Position numbers and translations under genes: made by a program. Of a stretch of DNA of 64,000 bases, positions 52,149 through 61,707 are shown one piece after another (the stretch's first letter is position 1; the number at the start of each line of letters is the position of its first letter). Source of the DNA: an uncultured Lachnospiraceae bacterium (GTDB lineage: Bacteria; Bacillota; Clostridia; Lachnospirales; Lachnospiraceae); contig CAMRSM010000015.1 in the NCBI GenBank assembly GCA_947053345.1, positions 28,784-92,783 of the forward strand. Direction: 5' to 3'. Below the pieces are notes generated by a model. The model was given only the letters and a program-made list of their open reading frames with translations, was not told the DNA's origin and did no database searches.

Positions 52149-53237
52149 ATGGAAACAACCATTGGGGAGCGCATCCGGGAATTGCGCAAAAAAAATGACC
52201 TGACACAGGAAAAGCTTGCGGATTTCCTGTGCGTATCCTGTCAGGCCGTATCAAAATGGGAGTGCGGTGTGGCGAGCCCTGACCTTTCACTGATTGCACC
52301 GCTGACCAGACTGTTCCATGTCTCGGCAGACGAGCTTTTGGGACTTGAGGAAAACCCCGAAAAAGAACGGCGCAAAGAATTGGAGGAATTGTACAAAAAG
52401 ACATGGCAAACCGGAGATTTGAAGGAGCGATATGAAACCGCCCGCTCTGCCGTCAGTGAATTTCCGGGGGAGATGAAATACTTGTGCTGGCTTGCAGGCT
52501 GTGAGGAAGCCCTCGCACACGAATGCAAAGAAGACAGCGAATACTTTGCATGGCTGGAAAAATCCGTGCGGAATTACCGCACGGTCATCGAAAATACAAA
52601 AGAGCGTGATGTTTTGTGCCCGGCAGTCTCCGGCATTGTGATCTCCCTCTCCCTCCTGCGCCGGAAGGAGGAGGGATTAAAATATGCCGCACTTTATCCG
52701 GAGCCGGAAGAGCTTAGCAGGCTTGAGGTCATGGACTGGGTTCTTGACGGGGAAGAAAAGCAAAAAAACCAGCAAAAGCTTTTGGAACTCCGGTTTTCTG
52801 ATTTTATCCGGACAATGTTAAATGCGGGTGGTTTCGGGAATCCGGACTGCCTGATGCACCGGCGGGCGGCCTGCGACATGATCAAACTCATGGTTCCGGA
52901 CGGAAATTATCTGTATTACCATGATTTCTTATACTTAAGTTATGTTGACCAAGCCGCCATGCTGACCCAAAGCAAGGATCTTGACGGGGCAATGGCAGCA
53001 CTGAATACCGCTTATTTCCATGCTGCACAGTATGACGATATGGTAGCGGCAGGCAGGACGGTTCACCGATATACCGCACCAATGTTTTGTCTGGTGGAAA
53101 TTGATTGTTCAACATTTTGCCGCTCTTCTTCGGAAACAAACCGCGAAGGTCTTTTGTCATGGCTTAACAGCAAATATTTTGATGCGCTGCGCGGGAGGGA
53201 GGATTTTCAGGCTTTCGTCCGGAAATGTTCGCAGTAA
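52149..53237 (+). CDS. XRE-family regulator with TPR-like C-terminal domain
   Basis: A 362-residue protein. The ATG has AGGAGG 9 bases upstream. The N-terminal Cro/C1 HTH covers about 6-62 (IRELRKKNDLTQEKLADFLCVSCQAVSKWECGVASPDLSLIAPLTRLF). The remaining 300 residues are helical and resemble tetratricopeptide-like repeats, as in RRNPP-type or related clostridial regulators. It has many Cys residues. Any peptide or ligand is unknown. It is a single gene with its own promoter, ending at a large hairpin shared with the convergent deacetylase gene. Confidence 0.85.
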   Translation: METTIGERIRELRKKNDLTQEKLADFLCVSCQAVSKWECGVASPDLSLIAPLTRLFHVSADELLGLEENPEKERRKELEELYKKTWQTGDLKERYETARSAVSEFPGEMKYLCWLAGCEEALAHECKEDSEYFAWLEKSVRNYRTVIENTKERDVLCPAVSGIVISLSLLRRKEEGLKYAALYPEPEELSRLEVMDWVLDGEEKQKNQQKLLELRFSDFIRTMLNAGGFGNPDCLMHRRAACDMIKLMVPDGNYLYYHDFLYLSYVDQAAMLTQSKDLDGAMAALNTAYFHAAQYDDMVAAGRTVHRYTAPMFCLVEIDCSTFCRSSSETNREGLLSWLNSKYFDALRGREDFQAFVRKCSQ

Positions 53238-53245
53238 CGGATGAG

Positions 53246-53330
53246 GCTGCCGCATAAAGCGGGGCTGCCAGGGATACCGCAAGTGTTATGGAGCACGTGG
53301 TATCCTTCCTGCCCCGCCCTGTGCGGCAGC
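53246..53330. terminator. Long three-stem hairpin between convergent genes
   Basis: Stacked perfect stems GCTGCCGCA/TGCGGCAGC, GCGGGGC/GCCCCGC and GGATACC/GGTATCC, separated by short internal loops, with a 20-base apical loop. It ends 3 bases before the deacetylase stop. There is no T-run, so it may be a terminator, an mRNA 3' stabiliser or a repeat element. Confidence 0.6.
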
Positions 53331-53332
53331 AT

Positions 53333-54265
53333 CTAAAACTGGCAGTTCTCCCTGTGGTCAAGCGTATCAAAACCATATCCGCCCTGCCGGATCTCCTGAA
53401 TGATATCTTTCAGCATCGAAACCGTGAGCGCGTTCGCCGCCGCGTCGTGCATGAGGATCACCGGCTGCTCATAGCGGAACACATCCTTAAAAATATTGCT
53501 GCGGATCGAGTAGCGTGTCGGCTTCCCGACCATGTCCTCCGCACTGACGTTCCAATCATAGTAACAGAAACCACGGCGCTCCATCTCCGTTTTTAAGTTT
53601 TTCATGACTTTCTTTCCGTAACGGTTGGTGCTGCCGCCCGGAAAACGGAAAATAGAGGGTCGGATCCCTGCCACCTCATAAACTTTCTTGTAAAGCTTCT
53701 CATAATCCGCAAGAAAATCGTCCACGGAACGGTAAATCACATCATAATCATGGCAGTATGTATGCAGTCCGATGGTATGCCCCTCCTCCACCATGCGCTT
53801 CACGATTTCCTCACGCTCCGGGGTAATTTCCTCCCCGATCAGGAAAAAAGTCGCATGGATCCCTTCCTCCTTTAAAATGTCAAGCACCACCGCCGTCTGC
53901 TCACTTGGACCGTCGTCAAAAGTAAGGTAGGCGATTTTTTTTTGCTGTGCATCCGTCACATCACCATCCCCCGCCTCCACATCCGTATCCTCCTGCCCCA
54001 AGATATCCGTTTCTTCCCCGTCCCCCTTCGGCGCGTACAATTCAGGGTAGAGCAGAACGTACTCCGGAAGCTTTGGGACATCCACATTCTTCTCCCCGCT
54101 CCGCAAGACCTCCATCTCATTTTCCAGAATGCTGAGTACCATATACTCCGAGCTTGTGTCAAACATGACAGGCACCGAGGGCTCCTCCGCCCGAAATTCC
54201 GATACGGTTGCCAACAGTGCCAGACTGCCGATGCAAAAAACACTTTTCTGCCATTTATGCTTCAT
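53333..54265 (-). CDS. Exported polysaccharide deacetylase (NodB family)
   Basis: A 310-residue enzyme with an N-terminal signal/anchor segment (FCIGSLALLATVS), so it is probably outside the cell, followed by an acidic linker region to about residue 108. All five NodB motifs are present: TFDDGPS (Asp catalytic base and metal Asp), HTYCHDYD (H-x3-H metal site), RFPGGS, DWN and ILMHD. It likely removes acetyl groups from peptidoglycan or another N-acetylated glycan. The second of two ATG codons was chosen, 9 bases after AAAGG; the first touches the ribosome site. Confidence 0.92.
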   Translation of the reverse strand: MKHKWQKSVFCIGSLALLATVSEFRAEEPSVPVMFDTSSEYMVLSILENEMEVLRSGEKNVDVPKLPEYVLLYPELYAPKGDGEETDILGQEDTDVEAGDGDVTDAQQKKIAYLTFDDGPSEQTAVVLDILKEEGIHATFFLIGEEITPEREEIVKRMVEEGHTIGLHTYCHDYDVIYRSVDDFLADYEKLYKKVYEVAGIRPSIFRFPGGSTNRYGKKVMKNLKTEMERRGFCYYDWNVSAEDMVGKPTRYSIRSNIFKDVFRYEQPVILMHDAAANALTVSMLKDIIQEIRQGGYGFDTLDHRENCQF

Positions 54266-54463
54266 TGCCGCCATCCTTTCTATATGATAAGTCCAAGCCG
54301 GATTTATGCCTTTTCCTCCTTTGCCTGGCTGACATAATCTTCCTTTTCGGCATTTCTATCAATATATGAAGCATACGGCATATCTCATAACAAACTACAT
54401 AAAAAAGGCGGGCTGGCTCCAAGGCTTTGCCCGGACAATAAACAGCACATAGCCAACTGCCCC

Positions 54464-54522
54464 TGCACACAAAAAAACGAGAAGGAACCTTTTTGGGGTT
54501 CCTTCTCGTTTTTTTGTGTGCA
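54464..54522. terminator. Bidirectional terminator with 26-base perfect stem
   Basis: Arms of 26 bases (TGCACAC, seven A, CGAGAAGGAACC, and the exact complement) with a 7-base loop. It carries T-runs in both directions inside the stem. It lies after the small phage-like gene (minus strand) and before the deacetylase gene. Confidence 0.9.
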
Positions 54523-54553
54523 AGGACATGCCTTTATACCCGGATTGTCCCTT

Positions 54554-54841
54554 TTACATTTCTTCAAAGCGCTGGTGGAATTTATCTTCCCCACACACAT
54601 GCTTCTCGCCTTCCTCACAGATGATGTAATCCCTCTCCCGTATAAACACAACACCGCGGCGGTTGCGCACATACGGGCAGACGATCGAGCCGTCCTCCCT
54701 CTCAACCTTGACTAAGCCGTCAAGGACAAGTCCGTCGTTGGTGATGACCTGCGAATACAGGCGAAAACCATCCTCCATCCCCTTTCCGATTTCATACTGC
54801 GCCGCCTCAACCATCAGCGAAGTCCTTTTGTACTGCTTCAT
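54554..54841 (-). CDS. Small conserved protein, unknown function (PGDYG-like)
   Basis: A 95-residue protein beginning MKQYKRTSLMVEAAQYE. The second half (VCPYVRNRRGVVFIRERDYIICEEGEKHVCGEDKF) has the pattern of small phage-associated domains in which a G-D/R-Y-I-I... strand is followed by G-E-K and a terminal helix. It has no signal or membrane helix. The ATG has GAGGG 9 bases upstream. It is a single gene ending at a strong terminator. The function is unknown. Confidence 0.65.
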   Translation of the reverse strand: MKQYKRTSLMVEAAQYEIGKGMEDGFRLYSQVITNDGLVLDGLVKVEREDGSIVCPYVRNRRGVVFIRERDYIICEEGEKHVCGEDKFHQRFEEM

Positions 54842-54964
54842 GACCAGTTCCCTCTCTCTCCATAATTTCTACGATTTTCTATTTGGATGAAACCTATGGG
54901 ATATTGTATCATGTTTTTGTGATTTCAGCAATGAGCAAAAACGGAATTTTCCAAAACAATGGAC

Positions 54965-54982
54965 GGCAGGAAGTCCCCTGCC
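54965..54982 (-). terminator. Possible terminator after the debranching enzyme gene
   Basis: GGCAGG / CCTGCC with a 6-base loop, followed on the minus strand by a moderately T-rich stretch. The short stem makes this tentative. Confidence 0.35.
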
Positions 54983-55023
54983 AGATTCAAAATCTCGTTT
55001 CATCCCATTCGAACCAGGCGGGT

Positions 55024-57264
55024 TCACCACAAAGACAAGGCGTTGATCTCCCGCCACGCGCGCAGCACCTCCGCCACACTCCACGCCTGCGTGTAGCAGC
55101 CCCTGCTCCCGCAGGCGAAATCGCCGTCAAAAATCTCCGCAATCCCGCCAAGACAACCGTCCGCCATATGATCCGCGAAACTTTCCATCATTTCCTTTAA
55201 CAGCACGCGGTTATGCGAATCCCCGCACATGGTTTTTGCCCACGCATCAAAAAACGCTCCCGAAAGAAAGCCCCAGGCCGTTCCCATATGATACGCGAGA
55301 TCGCGCCCGATCAGCCTGCCTTTGTACTCCCCGCGGTAGCCTGCCTCCCCCTGTGCCAGACTGCGCAGCCCGTACGGGGTGTAGAGTTTTTCGTACACGG
55401 CACGCACGATGCTTTGCTCCTGTTCCTTTGTGGGCATAGTAAACGGCAGGGAAACGGCAAAAATCTGGTTCGGGCGCAGCGTGGTATCCCGGATGCCTTC
55501 TTCCTCGACCGTATCACACAAATAACCTCTTTTTGCATCCCAGAATTTATCGCAGAACGAATGGCGCACGCGCTCCGAAAGTTCCCTCAGTTCCTTACCG
55601 CACGGGATATTCCCGTCCTGCCGGCCATCCTCCCCTTTTGCGCCGCCCGCAAACCGTTCCCCAAAAAGCCTCATACAGCAGATCGCGTTATACCAGAGCG
55701 CATTGATCTCGACTGCCTTCCCGTGACGGGGTGTCACAACGATATCCCCCACGCGCACATCCATCCACGTCAGCTGGTCAAGCCCGCCGCCGCCAAGGAT
55801 CAGGCCATCCGAATCCATATGGATGTTGTAGCGCGCAAGCCCGTCCCGGTAACTTACAAATATCTCGCACAGGACAGGATAAATTTCGTCGCGGATAAAG
55901 ATTTCCTCCGCGCAAAGTGCGGAATTTCCTTCCACGCCCCCTTCTGTTTCCGGAAACTGCCCGCGATAGCATGGCAGCCCCGTCGTGTACTGCAAATATT
56001 TGTACACTGCATGAAAATACCACAGCGAAGCGTCGATGGTATTGTACATCGGTTCCTCCCCCGCATTGTTCGGGAACACGTTCGGCAGCATCCCACGGCT
56101 GACATACTGCGCGAACGACTTTAACACCTCACGCGCGTCGTCAAAGCGCCCGGTCGCAAGCGTCAGCCCGGCAAAAGCAATCATTGTGTCGCGCCCCCAG
56201 TCCGCAAACCATGGGTAGCCCGCGAGCACGGTTTTTAATCCCGTAGATTCGCGCTGAACAAGAAAATGATCCGCGGACAGCACAAGCCTCCCCGTCAGCG
56301 CGTCCCCCGCGTCCGCCTGCTCCAAAAGTGCTTCCCCGCGTTCTTTCGCCGCGTCAAAGATCTGCCTCACGCGCAACAGCACGTCCGCCGCAGGCTCTTT
56401 CTGGCTGGACAGCCCGCAGAGCAGCCCCAGCTCCTTCCTCTCCCCCGGTGCCAGGGTGACATGCAGTTCATACGGGGTAAAATGATTGTCCACACCCGTA
56501 AATCCATTACTCACGTCAATGCAATAAAGTTCGTTCTCCTCAATCTTGTAATTCGGCGTTGCCATTGAGGTCTTGCGGTCCGCACGGTCATAAAACTCTC
56601 CCTCCGAGGCCGAAAAACATATCCTGTATTCCGGCGCTTTCCCTGGCGTTAAAATGAGCCCGCCGTCAAAACGCTCCACCCCGAAATCAAGGTCACCTTT
56701 CTCGCTGACCGACCCGAACGGGCGGAAATTGAAAAGCGGGGTCACGGAAAACACCGCTTCCCTGCTGCCGTTGTTCACAAGCTCATAGCATATTGCCGTC
56801 TCATTTTTCCCGTAAGCGAGCGCAATCTTTTTGCACACGGAAATCCCATCCGTCTCATAGCGGTATTCCGGCCAGAAATCAAATGTAAAACCGGTCTGGT
56901 AGCGGTATCCAGTGCGCATGTAGCCCGGATATTGCTGTGCCGCCAGATCCCTGCGCTCCACCGACACCCCTTCCGTTGATGCCTCCGGCGCAATATCACG
57001 CATTGAAAAAAGCTGCTTTCTGCCTGCTTCCTTTGCGGTAAAAATAAGCTCCTCATGCGTTTTGGCAAGCACGAGCACCCGGTCGACCGGCGGGTGCAGC
57101 GATGCGGTCAGATACGATGAAAAGATTCTGCTGCTATTGCCGTGAAGCGTGCTGTTGGCATAACCGCCAATCCCGTTCGACAGCAGCCACTCCCTTGTGT
57201 TGCCTGTCTCAAAATCCCGGAACGCACTTCTCCCGAAGCGGTATATGATCCGTTCCCGCGCCAT
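55024..57264 (-). CDS. Glycogen debranching enzyme (amylo-alpha-1,6-glucosidase type)
   Basis: A 746-residue cytoplasmic enzyme acting on alpha-1,6 branches of glycogen-like glucans. The N-terminal beta-domain (1-300) begins with the GDE_N pattern WLLSNGIGGYANSTLHG. The catalytic (alpha/alpha)6 barrel (about 330-740) has AGYPWFADWGRDTMIAFAGL with the acidic catalytic residues and LPNVFPNNAGEEPMYNTIDASLWYFHAVYKY. AGGAGG lies 8 bases before the ATG. It follows hslO after 37 bases, so it is co-transcribed with hslO and probably the methyltransferase. Confidence 0.93.
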   Translation of the reverse strand: MARERIIYRFGRSAFRDFETGNTREWLLSNGIGGYANSTLHGNSSRIFSSYLTASLHPPVDRVLVLAKTHEELIFTAKEAGRKQLFSMRDIAPEASTEGVSVERRDLAAQQYPGYMRTGYRYQTGFTFDFWPEYRYETDGISVCKKIALAYGKNETAICYELVNNGSREAVFSVTPLFNFRPFGSVSEKGDLDFGVERFDGGLILTPGKAPEYRICFSASEGEFYDRADRKTSMATPNYKIEENELYCIDVSNGFTGVDNHFTPYELHVTLAPGERKELGLLCGLSSQKEPAADVLLRVRQIFDAAKERGEALLEQADAGDALTGRLVLSADHFLVQRESTGLKTVLAGYPWFADWGRDTMIAFAGLTLATGRFDDAREVLKSFAQYVSRGMLPNVFPNNAGEEPMYNTIDASLWYFHAVYKYLQYTTGLPCYRGQFPETEGGVEGNSALCAEEIFIRDEIYPVLCEIFVSYRDGLARYNIHMDSDGLILGGGGLDQLTWMDVRVGDIVVTPRHGKAVEINALWYNAICCMRLFGERFAGGAKGEDGRQDGNIPCGKELRELSERVRHSFCDKFWDAKRGYLCDTVEEEGIRDTTLRPNQIFAVSLPFTMPTKEQEQSIVRAVYEKLYTPYGLRSLAQGEAGYRGEYKGRLIGRDLAYHMGTAWGFLSGAFFDAWAKTMCGDSHNRVLLKEMMESFADHMADGCLGGIAEIFDGDFACGSRGCYTQAWSVAEVLRAWREINALSLW

Positions 57265-57301
57265 ATTTATACCCTCCTGCTCTGTTCTGTTTTATTTTCC
57301 T

Positions 57302-58186
57302 TCAACGTGCCTGTTCCAGCATTTCCCCGATTTCATTGACTGCAAACTGGTATTTTTTCCCGCAGAACTGGCACCCCGCCTCCACCGGCTTGCCATCCGC
57401 AATCATTTTTTCAAGCCCGGTGCGCCCGATGCTAAGGATTGCCCTCCCGACACGCTCCCTGCTGCAGTCACAGTGATAGGATACCGGCTGCTTCTCATTG
57501 ACGCGAAGCCCCATATCCCCCAACAGTTCCGACAAAATCTGCTCCGGCATCATCCCGGCATTAAGCATCGCCGTCACGGAGCGGATGCCGGACAGGCGCT
57601 CCTCCAGTGCCGCGACCACTTCCTCCTTCGTGCCCGGCATGAGCTGTATGATAAATCCCCCCGCGCACCGCACCGTGTTATCGCGGTTCATCAGGACACC
57701 GAGCGCCACGGAGGACGGAACCTGCTCCGAAGCCGCAAAATAATACGTGAGATCCTCCGCGATCTCACCGGATACGAGCGCGGTCTGACCGATGTAAGGC
57801 TCCTTTAATCCAAGATCCTTGATCACGGACAACGTCCCTTTCCCGACCGCGCCCCCCACATCCAGCTTGCCGAGCGCGTTTGCCGGAAGGAGTACCTCCG
57901 GCTCATAGACGTAGCCCTTGACCTGCGCATGGGCATTCGCCGTCACGAGAATCCCGCGCATCGGTCCGTCCCCGTTGATCTTTAAGGTCAGAAGATCGTC
58001 CTCGCCCTTCATCATACTGCCCATCATCAGACCCGCCGTCATCAGCCTGCCGAGCGCCGCCGACGCGACCGGGCTCATACCGTGGATCACGCGCGCCTGT
58101 TCCGCAAGCTCCCTTGTTGTCGCTGCAAATGCGCGGATCTGCTCGTCTGCTGCCGTCGCGCGCACCATATAATCTTTGTTTGGCAT
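57302..58186 (-). CDS. hslO: Hsp33 redox-regulated chaperone
   Basis: A 294-residue cytoplasmic holdase that is activated by oxidation. The start MPNKDYMVRATAADEQIRA has AGGAGG 8 bases upstream; earlier in-frame ATGs lack one. The zinc-thiol switch is complete: C-x-C in SYHCDCSRERV near residue 235 and C-x2-C in GCQFCGKKYQF near residue 270. The upstream domain has NANAHAQVKGYVYEP and YYFAASEQVPSSVALGV signatures. Confidence 0.97.
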   Translation of the reverse strand: MPNKDYMVRATAADEQIRAFAATTRELAEQARVIHGMSPVASAALGRLMTAGLMMGSMMKGEDDLLTLKINGDGPMRGILVTANAHAQVKGYVYEPEVLLPANALGKLDVGGAVGKGTLSVIKDLGLKEPYIGQTALVSGEIAEDLTYYFAASEQVPSSVALGVLMNRDNTVRCAGGFIIQLMPGTKEEVVAALEERLSGIRSVTAMLNAGMMPEQILSELLGDMGLRVNEKQPVSYHCDCSRERVGRAILSIGRTGLEKMIADGKPVEAGCQFCGKKYQFAVNEIGEMLEQAR

Positions 58187-58326
58187 GTTTTGTTCCTCCT
58201 GTATTGAGTACCGCATTTTCCCTCCCCGCGCCCCTGCCTGCAAAGAGAGTTTTTGCCCGCCTCTCTCCAAAACTTCTTCCCGGCGCTGTTCGGGGAAATG
58301 ATGTTTTTCAATTAACAAGCCCTTCC

Positions 58327-59175
58327 CTAAAGATAGAGCTTCCCATCCTGATGTTTTTCACGCGCGATAAAGTACATGCGCTCCGTGTGCTCCGTCACCG
58401 GCTCATGTGTGCACGCCTCATACATGGCCACAAACTCAAGACCCGCTTCGGCCATGAGGCGCACGATGGTTTCCGGCGTGTAAGCGCGCTGCAAGTGCGT
58501 CTCGCGGATACGCCCGAACAGTTCCTCCTCATCTTCGTCTTCGAATTCCACGCGCTGAAAGATCGTGATATCGTACTGGTTTAACCCCGTCTCCTCCTGA
58601 TACGCATTCTCCCAGATCAGACTGCAGTCCTCGCGGTTTTCCGCAATCGTCGTATCGCCGATCACATCGCGGTATTTATGGATGGTATTCATGTCAAAAA
58701 TGAAAATCCCGCCGGGATCAAGATAATTGTTCACAAGCCGAAATACCTTCCGCAGATCGTCTTCCCGCGTGATATAATTCATGCTGTCGCAGAGGCTGAC
58801 AATGGCAGCAACCGTGCCATAAAGTTCAAACTCTCGCATGTCCTGATTCAAATACAAAATATTGGAGGGCTCATTTTCTTTTGCCGCACGTTGTTGTTTG
58901 ATACTCCCCCCCTGCGCACTCCTGCCTGCCGCCGCGGCCTCATACTCCCTCGCGATATCCAGCATATCTTCCGACAAATCAATGCCGATCATATCATACC
59001 CCGCATCGCGCAGCCTGCGCGTGATACTGCCCGTGCCGCAGCCAAGCTCGCAGACAAGCCCGCCATCCACACCATATTCCCTTAACAGGCCAATCAAATA
59101 GCGGCTCCATTCCCCGTATGGGACATTGTCCATAAAGGTATCATAGAGCGCCGCAAATCCCGTATATGCTTCCAT
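58327..59175 (-). CDS. Class I SAM-dependent methyltransferase
   Basis: A 282-residue methyltransferase. Motif I is LVCELGCGTGSITRRL near residue 40, then MIGIDLSEDMLDIA, and VSLCDSMNYI is motif II. Residues about 90-110 are a low-complexity Lys/Gln/Ala insert. GGAGG is 7 bases before the ATG. It precedes hslO on the same strand after about 140 bases. A TATAAT (-10, 59264-59269 on the minus strand) lies about 90 bases upstream without a convincing -35. Its substrate is not evident. Confidence 0.88.
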   Translation of the reverse strand: MEAYTGFAALYDTFMDNVPYGEWSRYLIGLLREYGVDGGLVCELGCGTGSITRRLRDAGYDMIGIDLSEDMLDIAREYEAAAAGRSAQGGSIKQQRAAKENEPSNILYLNQDMREFELYGTVAAIVSLCDSMNYITREDDLRKVFRLVNNYLDPGGIFIFDMNTIHKYRDVIGDTTIAENREDCSLIWENAYQEETGLNQYDITIFQRVEFEDEDEEELFGRIRETHLQRAYTPETIVRLMAEAGLEFVAMYEACTHEPVTEHTERMYFIAREKHQDGKLYL

Positions 59176-59298
59176 CCCAAAACCTCCGCCTCAAGTCCCC
59201 GGCCCTTCCCCCGCCAATGAACCAAATTTCATCTCTCAATCATATCAAAACCGCCGCCTTTTGATTATACCACTTCCATGTTCCGTTTGCCACTAAAA

Positions 59299-59327
59299 TA
59301 TGGGGCATAGCAGCGCCATGCCCCATA
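59299..59327 (-). terminator. Terminator of the UvrA-like / serine hydrolase operon
   Basis: Perfect 10-base arms TATGGGGCAT / ATGCCCCATA, 9-base loop, followed by TTTTA on the minus strand, about 115 bases after the last gene. Confidence 0.7.
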
Positions 59328-59440
59328 ACTTTATCGCCAAACGACTAATCTGTTTTGTTGTCCGTCTACTTTGACGTTGCTGCGATGTGTCAGTCTGTAT
59401 CACAAACCACACATCATCTTTCCCCTTTTGTACCTCACTG

Positions 59441-61707
59441 CTATAATATATATTTTCCTATCCTTGATCTCTCATTCTTTTTCAGCATGTGAGGTGTCCC
59501 TTCCGCAATCACCTCGCCGCCGAATGAATCCGGTCCGGAACCCATTTCGATAATCCAGTGGCAATTGGACAAAACTACAACATCATTTTCCAAAAGGCTC
59601 TTTAAAAGCTTGATACGTTGTGCTTCTCCCCCGCTTAAAGCGGGTGTTGGTTGTCCCAGGGTAAGATATCCCAATCCAAGAGATTCCAATTCACATAAAA
59701 TAGAATGAATTTTCTTCTCAGAAGCAAAGAATTCCCCCGCCTCGGCAATTGTCATCTCCATTATTTCAGCGATATTCCTGCCCTTGTATGTTATCTTTAG
59801 GACTTTCCGATCATATCCGGTTCCATTGCATTCGAAACATTTTGATTCCATAAATGCTTCTTCGCTAATAGCGGTTTGAATGCTTCCTGTTCCTCCGCAG
59901 AACTTGCATGCACCTGCCGAATTAAATGAAAAATCCTTTGACTTGTAATTATATTCCTTCGCCTGGTTCTGCCTTGCAAAAAGCGCCTGCACCTGCTTCA
60001 TAAATCCTACATATGTTGCCACTGTGGAACGGTTATTTCTTCCGATCGGGTTCTGTGATACATAAACGTAATCTGTAATATGACACGCCCCATAGAGCGC
60101 TGACCCTTGTGTGCTATCCTCCGCGATCCCATCCCAAAATGCATGTTCTTCCTTTCCCGAAAAAGAAAAGTATTTTTCCAACAAAGGAACAAGCGTTTTT
60201 GCAATCAGGGAACCTTTCCGCTGCCGGATACTCCGGTTATTCCCGCCAATTTATGCAAAGGAACGCACACATCAATATTTTTTAAGTTATTTGCATTGGC
60301 ATTCTTAATAAGCAACGATGCGGTTTCATTTTCCTGTATCGTCGTCGCTTCAAATTTTTCACCGATTTTATTGATGTATTGGGCAGTTATGGATTTATCA
60401 CATAGAAGCAATCCTTGGAAGCTTCCTTCATAGAGAATACTTCCACCCCTCTTTCCACCAAAAGGTCCAAAATCAATAATATGATCCGCCCTTTTCATGG
60501 CTTCCATATTATGCTCTATAATAATGACCGTATTTCCTTTTTCACAAAGAAGCCGCATCTGATCAAGCACCTGTATTTTTTCCGTCGGATGCAGCCCTGT
60601 CAGGGGCTCATCCGCAATGACCACCATATCTTCCATTGTACTTTGCAATAATGATGCTAATTTTAAACGTTGATATTCCCCCCCGCTAAGACTCGGAATG
60701 GTGCGGTAAAGGGTTAGATATCCCAAACCGATACGTATCAGGTCATTTAATCGGGCGGTCAGCAGTTTCCCAATATTTTTCCCCAGTTCTGTAACCTCAT
60801 TTCGTCCCATCAACGTTTCAATAAAATCTTGTAAGCGGGTGACAGAATATTGCGATGCTTCCGGTAAAGAAACCGTCCCGATTTTTATACTGCGGCCTAT
60901 TTTATTTAACCGGTCTCCCTTACATTCCGGGCAAATGCGCTTATGCAGCAGATTACCGGTATAATTCCCTTCACTATAAAGTTTTACTAAATATGGACCA
61001 ATCCCACGGAAATTACTCTTTTGCAACTGCATCCCATTTAAGAAAGAATCCACAACAAATGCTGGCTGCTTCCTCAGAGGTTTTGATAAATCCGCGTGCA
61101 GTGCTTCTGCAAAAAAAGGAAGCTGCTTTTTCAGCGGCTTACATTCCGGAATCAATGTGCATAAGTCCGGCAATGTCATATGGTTGTTCTTTCGGATAAT
61201 TTCAAAATCCACATCCACCACATATCCCATCCCATTGCATTTTTTACAATTCCCGGCAGGTGAGTTAAATGATAATTGACGGCTTTCTACCGAAGGGATT
61301 TCCTTTTTACAGATAGGACAGTTACAGCCAGGCCTGTTCTTTTTCCCGCAGCTTAAACACCTGATCTCTCCTTCGGCCAAATAGAATAAACGCAAATAAT
61401 TCAAGATTCCAGTTTTCGTCCCCACCGTTGACCTTGGATACCATCTTCCTGCGCAGGAACTTTTGACACAGACCGTTGGATTTAACCCTACAATACTCCC
61501 ATAGTAATCATGAACACACGTTTGCTGCGGCAGCCCGAGGCTTTCCAGATATTCACAGCATCCGACCTCATCCAATATATCAGAAATCAAACTTGTTTTT
61601 CCTGAACCGCTCACCCCGGTCACTACAACAAACTTGTTTTTGGGGATCTCTACATTCACATGCTTTAGGTTATGTAAAAATGCATTCTTTATTTTTATAA
61701 ATTCCAT
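59441..61707 (-). pseudogene. UvrA-like tandem ABC ATPase, frameshifted
   Basis: Two adjacent frames join into one UvrA-like protein of about 755 residues if one base is restored near 60214. There the second Walker A reads GVSGSGK and then runs to an early stop, while the neighbouring frame continues SLIAKTLVPLLEKYF. NBD1 is intact: Walker A GVSGSGKTSLISDIL, signature LSGGEYQRLKLA, Walker B VVIADEPLTGLHP. Zinc-type C-x2-C pairs are present. In NBD2 the signature LSGGEAQRIKLL is followed directly by a sequence equivalent to the end of the domain, so about 45 residues with Walker B, D-loop and switch His are missing. The UvrB-binding insertion is absent, so it is a drug-resistance-type UvrA paralogue. 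It overlaps the serine hydrolase gene by 38 bases. Confidence 0.85.

Noticed and set aside
54304..54381. 25-codon frame upstream of the deacetylase gene (MPYASYIDRNAEKEDYV...)
   Set aside because: Looks coding-like in composition but has no ribosome site, and an overlapping basic frame competes with it; too short to support.
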